The translations under genes were made by a program, and so were the position numbers. A stretch of DNA of 12,345 nt, taken from positions 1-12,345 of the forward strand of contig DAOWNP010000033.1 of assembly GCA_030642545.1 (NCBI GenBank), read 5' to 3'. Below, piece after piece: positions 6,217-12,345 of the stretch. The stretch's first letter is position 1. Each line of letters begins with the position of its first letter. The DNA is from Desulfobacteraceae bacterium (GTDB lineage: Bacteria; Desulfobacterota; Desulfobacteria; Desulfobacterales; DAOWNP01). The notes beneath the pieces were generated by a model that did no database searches, was not told the origin of the DNA, and saw nothing but the letters and a program-made list of their open reading frames with translations.

Positions 6217-6241
6217 GAAGTTATTTCGTCTTTGTTCCTAA
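6217..6241 (-). repeat. Repeat family 2, single end between convergent genes
   Basis: On the minus strand, TTAGGAAC, six variable bases, then GAAATAACTT matches the left end of the 4921 element at 20 of 24 positions. The TAG inside TTAGGAAC is the stop codon of the nucleotidyltransferase-kinase fusion. No second end is visible, so this may be a remnant. Confidence 0.5.
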
Positions 6242-7935
6242 GTAATAAAGATGCTTTCAGCTAATTTTTCCAGTTTTTTAAGCTTTAAAGATTTTAATAT
6301 AATAATATTTTCTATAAGTTTTTTGGAAGCTACAGGAATATATTTTTCAAAATATGTTTTTTTTTTAACTTTAGATAAATAGGCAAAAGCACCGAGTATC
6401 TGCAAGTTGCGTGTCAGCGAACAGAACCTAAAACCACGAACAAATTGTTTTCTGTCAGTTTTTTTAATACTGGAAAATTTGTTTAAGCAGTAATTAAGTA
6501 GTTTGTTTGTTATATTTAGATCAAGATTTACATAGGGATCTATAAGAAGTGATGCAAGATCATATTGTACAGGTCCCATCCTTGCCCCCTGGAAATCTAT
6601 GATATAAAATTTATTATTTTTTACCATTATATTTTTGGATTGAAAATCTCTGTGCATAAAACCGTTTATGGCAAACTTAATAGTTTTATCGGCAAGATAT
6701 GAAAAATCATCGATAAAATCTTTTTTTGAGATATTAATTTTTAAATAATTAATGATGAATGCATCAATAAAATAGAAACATTCATTGTTTATAATAAGGT
6801 TTTTATCATATGTTGCAGTTTGATATGTCCATGAAGGGTTGAAATCTTGTTTTGCTTTAATTGACATATTAATTAGAATATCTATAACTGATTTGTATGT
6901 AGATAGAACCTCGTATGAATTTTTTTCTGAAATATATGATTTTAAAGATTTATCACCTAAATCTTTAACAAAAACCAGACCTGAAAATTTGTCATGGTGA
7001 TAGATTTTTGGTACAGGAATATTTTTTTTATAAAGATGATTACCTATATTTATAAAAGAATCTATTTCACAAACAGATTCTTTTGTTTTTATCCCGTGTT
7101 CAACCATTATAAGTGTTTTTTTGTTTAAATACAGGCGGTGCCATATTCTATCTGAGCCATCTCCACAAATTTTGACAAATGCTATTTTATCTTTGTTATT
7201 GATATTTTTATTAAGGGATTTTTTAAAAGCTGATTTTGCTGTTATTTGTTTTGCTGTTTTTGTATAGCTTTTATATGTACCAATATCTACCCAGAAGGAA
7301 TTATCGGTTATAAACCCTTTTAATTTGTTTTTTTGAAGAATAAGTTTTTTGTATAGTTTTATACTTGTAGAGAAGCTTTGTGTATCAATTTCATTTAAGA
7401 TTATTGGGTCTATAACCTGAATACCTGTGAAGGTAAGTTTTTGTTTCATAAAATTTGACTCAGTGTATATGATGTTGTTGCCAAATCCTTTTATAAATCC
7501 CATAGAGTCAATTGTTACAGTATTAAATTTTTTACAGTCATGTAGTACTAAGGTAGCAAGAAATGGGTGGGTTTTATGAAATTTGTAAACTTCTGAAAGA
7601 TCAATATTTGTATAAATATCACTATTTATAACAAAAAATGCTTCTTCACCAATAAAAGATGATATGTTTCTTATAGCACCGCCGGTTCCTAATATTTCAG
7701 GCTCAAATATAGTTGTTATGTGAGCACAATATTTTTTAGATAATATATAATCGTTAATTTTTTTTGCAAGATGGTGTGTGTTGATAATAATATCTTTGCA
7801 TCCTGCATAAATTAGTTTTTCAATTATTATATCTAATAATGGTCTGTTGTCTATAGTAAATAGTGGTTTTGGTGTTGTTTTTGTATAAGGAAGAAGTCTT
7901 GTCCCAAAACCTGCTGATAAAATTAATGCTTTCAT
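6238..7935 (-). CDS. Nucleotidyltransferase-sugar kinase fusion (MurU-like + AmgK-like)
   Basis: A 565-residue two-domain cytoplasmic protein. Residues 1-230 are a sugar-1-phosphate nucleotidyltransferase: MKALILSAGFGTRLLPYTKT with K23 in TPKPL, EILGTGGAIRN (80-90), metal-binding D106 in NSDIYT, and D217 in FWVDIGT. Residues about 250-540 are an aminoglycoside-phosphotransferase-fold kinase: HRDFQSKN (428-435) with catalytic D430 and N435, and metal-binding D447 in IIDFQGARMGP. In Pseudomonas, AmgK (MurNAc/GlcNAc 1-kinase) and MurU (MurNAc-1-phosphate uridylyltransferase) are separate neighbouring proteins of a cell-wall recycling route. A fusion would run both steps in one chain, giving UDP-MurNAc. 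The start at 7935 is chosen because it gives the canonical N-terminus; the frame is open 19 codons further into plsB. Only 4 bp separate it from the plsB stop and no ribosome binding site is visible, so translation is probably coupled. Substrate is inferred; another amino sugar is possible. Confidence 0.85.
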   Translation of the reverse strand: MKALILSAGFGTRLLPYTKTTPKPLFTIDNRPLLDIIIEKLIYAGCKDIIINTHHLAKKINDYILSKKYCAHITTIFEPEILGTGGAIRNISSFIGEEAFFVINSDIYTNIDLSEVYKFHKTHPFLATLVLHDCKKFNTVTIDSMGFIKGFGNNIIYTESNFMKQKLTFTGIQVIDPIILNEIDTQSFSTSIKLYKKLILQKNKLKGFITDNSFWVDIGTYKSYTKTAKQITAKSAFKKSLNKNINNKDKIAFVKICGDGSDRIWHRLYLNKKTLIMVEHGIKTKESVCEIDSFINIGNHLYKKNIPVPKIYHHDKFSGLVFVKDLGDKSLKSYISEKNSYEVLSTYKSVIDILINMSIKAKQDFNPSWTYQTATYDKNLIINNECFYFIDAFIINYLKINISKKDFIDDFSYLADKTIKFAINGFMHRDFQSKNIMVKNNKFYIIDFQGARMGPVQYDLASLLIDPYVNLDLNITNKLLNYCLNKFSSIKKTDRKQFVRGFRFCSLTRNLQILGAFAYLSKVKKKTYFEKYIPVASKKLIENIIILKSLKLKKLEKLAESIFIT

Positions 7936-7939
7936 AATG

Positions 7940-10573
7940 TTATTGTGATAAAATAGACAAATAAGTTTGTATATGTTCGGAATAATATTCAATTTTTTCT
8001 TCTGCTTTTTTGCCTTTTACTCCATTTTCTATGAAAAATTTTTTAGCGTTTTGAAATGTTATGTAGGAGACTGATTCTTTTCGTTCTATTTCATGTCTTT
8101 TATACATCCGGTTGGCAAATGATTGTATTTTTTTTAATTCATCTTTTGATGTTATTACATTATCAGGGTAATGGGTAAAAAAATTTAAAACAATCGAATA
8201 TGATTCAAAAAAAGTTTTTAAAAATGCTGCAAAATAATGAAGTTTTCTAAAGCCTGATGAGGTTATATTGTAAGTATCAGGAAGCGTTGGATGGGGAATA
8301 ATAATAGCATCATCAATAAAATTTTTTATGTTTTTCCGAACACTGATTTCTGTTGTTTTTTTACTGTTTGCCGGAAATTCTTTAGAAAAAAAATCTAACA
8401 GAAAATTGTAGCTTGTGTAAATATTTGTTGTTGAAAATAAAAAAGCATCGTTTTTTAATATAGCAGCAGCTGTAAAAATTGCTGATATGAAAAATGAAAT
8501 ACAGTTGTTTTTATAATATTCAAGGCTAGATCGTTTTTGTTCATTTATTTTTATTTTTATTTTTTTTGTGTTGTTATCTATTGATTTAACATTGCTTTCA
8601 ATAAATTTTCTGCTTATAAAAGATTCTAAAACATCATTAAAAGCCATGTTTTTATTTATAATAATGGTGTCTACTACTTTTGTATTTTGGGAAAGAAGAT
8701 ATTTTGTGTATGTTTCAAACACTGTTAAAAGGTAGTTGTATGAAATTAGTTTTTTATCGCAGTTTAAAATGGAAGCAGCTACAATCCCGTGTGGTGTTGC
8801 AACTCCGGCTTTATTTATTCCTGTTAAAATCTCACCCGCTAATTCCTGCCGCAGATTTTTAAGATCACGATTATTGATTTTATTAACATCAATATTCATT
8901 TTAGAAAGCATATCATTGAGATCAATTGGTGTATGAAAATTTATATAAATTTTCCCATATTTTTTTTTCAAAAATTTTCTGGCTTTTATAACACTTTTGA
9001 TATTTTCTGGATTTTTTTCTCCTCCTGTAATTTCATGGATATAAGATTTTTCTTCAATTATTCTATCATAGCTGATATTAACAGGAATAAAAAGCATGTT
9101 TTTACATATTTTTTTTTTATAACCATTTAAGAGAATAGATAAAAAGCCAAATTGAGGTATTAACAGTTTGCCTGTTCTGCTTCTTCCTCCTTCTATAAAA
9201 AATTCAATATTAAATCCTTCTTCAATAAGTTTATGAACATATGCTGTAAATATTCTTGAATATAGTTCAGCTCCTTTAAAGCTTCTTCGTATGAAAAAGG
9301 CTCCACTTCTTCTGAAAACAGGACCAATAGGCCAGAATGAAAGATTTTTTCCTGCTGCAATGTGGGGGGCTGGCATATTGTTTTTATGCATAGCATATGA
9401 GATTAAAAGATAATCAAGATGACTTTTGTGACATGGAACTAAAATTAAAGGTCCTTTTTTTGAAGCTTCTTTTAAAAGTGTAAGTTCGCCTGTATTAATT
9501 ATCATGTCTTCAAAAAGAGTGTTAAAAATTTTTTTTAATACAAAAGAAAAGAATTTTATCATACTTATGGTGTAAGATGCTGCAATTTCATCTAAGTAAG
9601 CATTTGCTTTTTTATGAACCTTTGTTAAAGGCATTTTTTTTCTTTTTGCAAACTGTTTCATGTAATCCTGAAGCTCAGAACTTGTTAAAATATTTAATTT
9701 TAATTCATCTGTTGATTTTAAAACAGGTCCTAATATGCTTTGACGAAGAGAGTTTAGATGGGAGATAAGATGTTTTTTAAGGAGTAATGACTGTTTTTTT
9801 ACATCTTTATTGATTATGTCTTGCTGATTTAAAAAATTTTTTATATTTATAGGTTCAGCAAATTCAACAAAAGCTTTTTTTGGATTTTTTATGAGTAAAA
9901 AAAGTTTTTTTATATTACCTGGATTTGCACTTGAGCCAAAGATTATATCCCAAAATCCGATATTTCTTCGAATGGGCTTAATGCTGAAAAACAGTTGCTG
10001 GGGTATAATGATAATAGGTTCTTGTATGGAATTTTGCATATTAATAAGATACTCTATCGGATCAGGCATAGCTTTTACAAATCTTCGATAAAATCCTCTC
10101 TTTGAAAGAAGATGAAAAAAGCCTGATTTTTTTTTGATAAGTTCGGTTTTAAAATAGTCTTCTCTATAAGGGTCAGGGAATGTAAAATTTCTAAAGAAAA
10201 AATCTATATGGGCTATGATAGATTTTATGATTCGCGAGACAGGTTGAAGAAGATATACTTTATTGTAAAAACTAATTGTTGGTGCAGGTATATTTTCATT
10301 TTTATAACGGGTATGGCAAAAAAGATATTCAAGATCACTTTTGTGTTTTGAAGTATATAAAATGATTGCATTTTCATTTTTATATTTTTGTATTAATCTT
10401 ATTTGTCTATTGTCAATTTTTATACCTGAAAATATAAGTTTTAGTAATAATGAAGATAAAAAACTTGTTTTTTCAGGAAGATAGTTCATAAAATGATTGT
10501 GTGTGCCTGAGAGTATGCTATTAATAACGCTTTTTTTGTCAGGTGATATTTTTTTGTTTTTTCGAAATGACAT
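7940..10573 (-). CDS. plsB: Glycerol-3-phosphate 1-O-acyltransferase PlsB
   Basis: Acylates the sn-1 position of glycerol 3-phosphate, the first step of phospholipid synthesis, at the inner membrane. At 877 residues it is somewhat longer than the E. coli enzyme (about 807). All four acyltransferase blocks are present: CHKSHLDYL (381-389, catalytic H382 and D387), GPVFRRSGAFFIRR (417-430), FFIEGGRSRTGK (458-469) and FIPVNISYDR (495-504). HIAAGKNLSFWPIGP (404-418) is typical PlsB. The N-terminal region contains SKHKSDLEYL (75-84) and NIPAP (94-98), a weaker echo of block I (HKSHLDYL, NMPAP), as if the fold were duplicated with the first copy inactive. The C-terminal part (about 600-877) is the usual helical region. 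The start ATG at 10573 has only a weak GGAAA upstream. It is the first gene of an operon with the fusion enzyme. Confidence 0.95.
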   Translation of the reverse strand: MSFRKNKKISPDKKSVINSILSGTHNHFMNYLPEKTSFLSSLLLKLIFSGIKIDNRQIRLIQKYKNENAIILYTSKHKSDLEYLFCHTRYKNENIPAPTISFYNKVYLLQPVSRIIKSIIAHIDFFFRNFTFPDPYREDYFKTELIKKKSGFFHLLSKRGFYRRFVKAMPDPIEYLINMQNSIQEPIIIIPQQLFFSIKPIRRNIGFWDIIFGSSANPGNIKKLFLLIKNPKKAFVEFAEPINIKNFLNQQDIINKDVKKQSLLLKKHLISHLNSLRQSILGPVLKSTDELKLNILTSSELQDYMKQFAKRKKMPLTKVHKKANAYLDEIAASYTISMIKFFSFVLKKIFNTLFEDMIINTGELTLLKEASKKGPLILVPCHKSHLDYLLISYAMHKNNMPAPHIAAGKNLSFWPIGPVFRRSGAFFIRRSFKGAELYSRIFTAYVHKLIEEGFNIEFFIEGGRSRTGKLLIPQFGFLSILLNGYKKKICKNMLFIPVNISYDRIIEEKSYIHEITGGEKNPENIKSVIKARKFLKKKYGKIYINFHTPIDLNDMLSKMNIDVNKINNRDLKNLRQELAGEILTGINKAGVATPHGIVAASILNCDKKLISYNYLLTVFETYTKYLLSQNTKVVDTIIINKNMAFNDVLESFISRKFIESNVKSIDNNTKKIKIKINEQKRSSLEYYKNNCISFFISAIFTAAAILKNDAFLFSTTNIYTSYNFLLDFFSKEFPANSKKTTEISVRKNIKNFIDDAIIIPHPTLPDTYNITSSGFRKLHYFAAFLKTFFESYSIVLNFFTHYPDNVITSKDELKKIQSFANRMYKRHEIERKESVSYITFQNAKKFFIENGVKGKKAEEKIEYYSEHIQTYLSILSQ

Positions 10574-10609
10574 ATCTGTTTTCCAAAAGTTATAAGTTGA
10601 TTGTTTATG

Positions 10610-10730
10610 TATAGATTGTCACATAATAACCCAATTTAAAAAACAGGTACAAGGTTCTATGGAGGAAGGCGTATTGTATAATACGCAGGCGACCGATACC
10701 CCGGTGAAATTATTTATGTGTTGGTCTATA
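10610..10730 (+). ncRNA. Candidate structured RNA motif, copy A (best copy)
   Basis: A long-range stem joins 10610-10626 to 10714-10730 (16 of 17 positions pair, three as adjacent G-U). It encloses ACAAGGTTCTATGGAGGA, a perfect hairpin GCGTATT-GTAT-AATACGC (10669-10686), AGGCG, a second hairpin ACCG/CGGT (10692-10705) and GTGAAATTA. The G-U pairs would be A-C mismatches on the other strand, so a plus-strand RNA is indicated, divergent from plsB. No known Rfam-type family is recognised. It could be a regulatory RNA, a riboswitch-like leader or a structured repeat. Confidence 0.5.
10623..10652 (-). promoter_or_regulatory. Possible plsB promoter
   Basis: On the minus strand TTGTAC (10652-10647) and TATTAT (10628-10623) are spaced by 18 bp, a plausible -35/-10 pair ending about 50 bp before the plsB start. 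It overlaps the left arm of the copy A stem. In sequence this AT-rich, such matches also arise by chance. Confidence 0.3.
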
Positions 10731-10948
10731 GTTTTTATATAGCACTTTTTATGTTATAATTTTCAAAAAATTTAATATCAAGCTGTTTATGAAATTTTTT
10801 AAAACTTGTTTTTTTATTAAAATATGATATATGTTTCAAAATATACAAAATCATTTTTAATATATTATAATTAGTAGTTATTGTTTTTATTATTTGGTTT
10901 TATAAAGAATATATATCATATATAAAAATTGAATTTTTAAAAAAAAGG

Positions 10949-10977
10949 TTGACTATTTTGATGATAATGCAATAAAT
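10949..10977 (+). promoter_or_regulatory. Possible promoter upstream of motif copy B
   Basis: TTGACT (10949-10954), a 17-bp spacer, then ATAAAT (10972-10977). The -35 is near consensus and the -10 is weak. It would give an RNA starting about 55 bp before motif copy B, reaching the small membrane protein gene at 11264. The remainder of 10731-10948 is AT-rich with nothing else seen. Confidence 0.28.
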
Positions 10978-11038
10978 CTATGAAAATATTTTTAGCGATT
11001 ATAGATTTAAATAGTAAAAAGTGTTATCTATATAAAGA

Positions 11039-11128
11039 TATAGATTTAAGTTTTAGATTAATTAATTTTACAAAGCTCTATGGAGGATAGTATATTATAA
11101 CGCTTCTGTGGTAGTGAAATTATCTATA
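11039..11128 (+). ncRNA. Candidate structured RNA motif, copy B (degenerate)
   Basis: TATAGAT (11039-11045) pairs with ATCTATA (11122-11128). Between them are ACAAAGCTCTATGGAGGA (11070-11087), nearly identical to copy A, and GTGAAATTATC (11114-11124). The central hairpin of copies A and C is not preserved here. It is about 430 bp downstream of copy A and 135 bp before the gene at 11264, so it may belong to that gene's leader. Confidence 0.4.
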
Positions 11129-11263
11129 GTATAAATTTAGATGTACACATATTTTTATTTATTAAAATTTAGTTTGATATTTGGCAATTGATCTTAAGTT
11201 TCCCCGAATAATTTTAGTTTTTTGAAAAATCAAATTTTTTGTATTTAAAGGAGGATCGGTTAT

Positions 11264-11530
11264 ATGAAGACATTAATTGGTGGTTCTGTATGTGCTGTAT
11301 TGGGTGTGCTGGGTATGGCTGTTTGGTTTAGTGCATTTCTAAGCTTACTTGCTGGAGCGATTCCTGCTATGCTGCTGCTTGGTGGAGCTTTAGCTTTGTA
11401 TCTTGGATTTGATGAAATAAAAGACACCTGGAAAAAAGATGAAGGCGTAGATCCAGAAGTTGATGCACCTGTGGATAAAGACCAGGAAATTGCCGAATTA
11501 AAGCAGGAAATTGAAAGTCTTAAAAAATAA
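11264..11530 (+). CDS. Small membrane protein with charged C-terminal tail
   Basis: An 88-residue protein of unrecognised family. Residues 3-22 and 25-48 are two hydrophobic, Gly/Ala/Leu-rich helices separated by a short turn. Residues 50-72 are acidic (DEIKDTWKKDEGVDPEVD), and 73-88 (DQEIAELKQEIESLKK) form a short heptad-like coiled coil. A likely reading is a hairpin in the inner membrane with the tail free to bind a partner or oligomerise. AAAGGAGG (11247-11254) lies 9 nt before the ATG, the strongest ribosome binding site in the window. The codons are visibly richer in G+C (many CTG, GCT, GGT) than in the neighbours, suggesting high expression or a different origin. It has a long 5' region holding motif copy B and ends at a clear terminator (11711-11745). 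Confidence 0.8.
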   Translation: MKTLIGGSVCAVLGVLGMAVWFSAFLSLLAGAIPAMLLLGGALALYLGFDEIKDTWKKDEGVDPEVDAPVDKDQEIAELKQEIESLKK

Positions 11531-11550
11531 AAAATATTATCATATTTTTT

Positions 11551-11712
11551 TTAAGAATTGGGAACAAAATAACTTACGAAACTGGCGCAGGATTTTTTTT
11601 CATCTTTAAGGTATTTAAACAGACGCATGGTTTGCTATGTAACTGTTTGAGCAACGTGGGAAATGGACAAAAAGACAAGTTAGTTTTGGAAGTTATAAAG
11701 TTTCCTTCCTAA
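11551..11712 (+). repeat. Repeat family 2, long copy
   Basis: The left end TTAAGAATTGGGAAC and the right end GTTTCCTTCCTAA (11700-11712) form an imperfect terminal inverted repeat, continued inward by ATAACTT and AAGTTAT. The left part (AAAATAACTTAC...GGCGCAGG) resembles the 4921 element. At about 160 bp it is longer than that copy. It begins 20 bp after the stop of the small membrane protein gene. Confidence 0.6.
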
Positions 11713-11745
11713 AAGCTCTTTGTCATTATGGTGAAGGGCTTTTTT
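11711..11745 (+). terminator. Intrinsic terminator for the small membrane protein transcript
   Basis: AAAAGCTCTT (11711-11720) pairs with AAGGGCTTTT (11734-11743), ten pairs with one T-G, followed directly by a run of T. It works only on the plus strand. The right arm and T-run are the final codons of the convergent RNase H gene (KKSPSP). Confidence 0.8.
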
Positions 11746-12334
11746 TTATTGCATCAGTTGCAAGCGAGTCAGCTATTTCATTTCCTGTATTTCCTGAATG
11801 TCCTTTTACTTTTATAAGTTTTAAATCTTTAAATTCAGACATTATTTTTTTTATTGATAAAACAAGAGCTGTGTTTTTTTTAGGTTTCCATCCTAAAACT
11901 AATAGACCGTATGCGTATCCGCTGTCAGTATAAAGTCTTGCAGATATATTTTTTAATTTAATTATTTCAAGTCCTTTATATATGGCTTTGAGTTCTGCGA
12001 TATTGTTTGTGGCATGACCTATGTATTCTGATATTTTTTTTTCTTTATCCTTATAATACATAACAACTCCAATACCGGATGGCCCTGGATTTCCTGAAGA
12101 AGCTCCGTCAGTATAGATAATTATTGAATTATCAGGTATGTTTTCTTTCTCTCTTTTTTCTTTTCTTTTTAACGGTTTTTTTCCTTTTTGTTTTTTGATA
12201 GTTCTTATTTTTTCATCATTTATTTCTTCTATGGTATTTTCATATATCCAGTATTGATAATCTTGTTTAAGATTATACTTGATCAGAACTTTTTTGTTTT
12301 TTATAACAGGCTTTTTATTATCTGTAAGCTGCAT
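11726..12334 (-). CDS. rnhA: Ribonuclease HI with basic N-terminal extension (5' end probably outside window)
   Basis: Cleaves the RNA strand of RNA-DNA hybrids with two metal ions, removing primers and R-loops. The RNase H domain covers about 70-196: YTDGASSGNPGPSGIG (74-89) with D76, NNIAELKA (110-117) with E114, YTDSGYAYGLL (135-145) with D137, and VKGHSGNTGNEIADSLA (176-192) with H179 and D189. All four catalytic carboxylates are present. The first 68 residues are an added segment: KVLIKYNLKQDYQYWIY, then a very basic stretch (KKQKGKKPLKRKEKREK), perhaps for nucleic-acid binding. The ATG at 12334 is only the first in the window. The frame stays open to the right edge (codons reading KVW before M), and no ribosome binding site precedes this ATG, so the true start probably lies beyond. 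Confidence 0.92.
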   Translation of the reverse strand: MQLTDNKKPVIKNKKVLIKYNLKQDYQYWIYENTIEEINDEKIRTIKKQKGKKPLKRKEKREKENIPDNSIIIYTDGASSGNPGPSGIGVVMYYKDKEKKISEYIGHATNNIAELKAIYKGLEIIKLKNISARLYTDSGYAYGLLVLGWKPKKNTALVLSIKKIMSEFKDLKLIKVKGHSGNTGNEIADSLATDAIKKSPSP

Positions 12335-12345
12335 CCATACTTTGC

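Noticed and set aside
7936..7992. Upstream start for the fusion enzyme inside plsB
   Set aside because: The canonical nucleotidyltransferase N-terminus MKALILSAGFGTR begins at 7935; the extra 19 residues do not fit the family.
8680..10091. Several 60-67-codon plus-strand frames, and one minus-strand frame at 9193-9396, inside plsB
   Set aside because: All overlap a gene with intact motifs throughout; compositions are those of antisense or out-of-frame readings.
10574..11263. CRISPR array or tRNA genes in the largest gap
   Set aside because: The two related blocks are only two, imperfect, about 430 bp apart, and no tRNA acceptor/T-loop pattern is seen.

Overview
The window is AT-rich (roughly 30% G+C by eye). 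It carries a run of ordinary bacterial housekeeping genes, a patch of small signalling genes, and intergenic space unusually full of short inverted-repeat elements. The gene set (class 1B dihydroorotate dehydrogenase, long PlsB, a MurU/AmgK-type fusion, NtrC-like and CheY-like regulators, a kinase-like H-box of the DFNNIL type) fits a Gram-negative of the Desulfobacterales/Desulfobacterota type. That assignment is inference from protein flavour, not from a marker gene.

Layout. 1-130: a truncated copy of a short repeat (family 1), close to the start of pyrD (156-1076, +). 1458-1880 (+): an orphan coiled-coil/DHp protein resembling the dimerisation half of a histidine kinase, but with Gln at the phospho-accepting His and no ATPase domain. 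2021-3442 (+): a sigma-54-dependent response regulator whose last codons and stop lie inside a second family 1 copy (3414-3571). 3727-5439 (-): a CheY-like receiver, a metallo-beta-lactamase-fold-like protein without its metal ligands, and a STAS-like small protein. 5837-6211 (+): crcB, starting at TTG. 6238-10573 (-): plsB followed after 4 bp by a nucleotidyltransferase-sugar kinase fusion. 11264-11530 (+): a small two-helix membrane protein with a strong ribosome binding site. 11726 to the right edge (-): an RNase HI with an N-terminal extension, probably continuing past the window.

How the genes relate. plsB starts phospholipid synthesis and the fusion enzyme is predicted to recycle cell-wall amino sugars, so these two form a coupled envelope operon. 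The 1458-5439 block looks like a signalling patch in which two members have lost catalytic residues (DHp without His, MBL fold without ligands). These probably act by binding, or are decaying.

The main non-coding signals are: (1) an intergenic motif at about 5699-5770, 10610-10730 and 11039-11128, with a shared TGGAGG block, a hairpin conserved through pair-preserving changes in two copies, and GTGAAATT; the best copy is closed by a 17-position long-range stem; (2) repeat family 1 (CTGTCGACAG ends), including a copy lacking the whole interior; (3) repeat family 2 (TTAGGAAC...GAAATAACTT), always next to gene 3' ends. No tRNA, rRNA, CRISPR array or transposase gene was seen.
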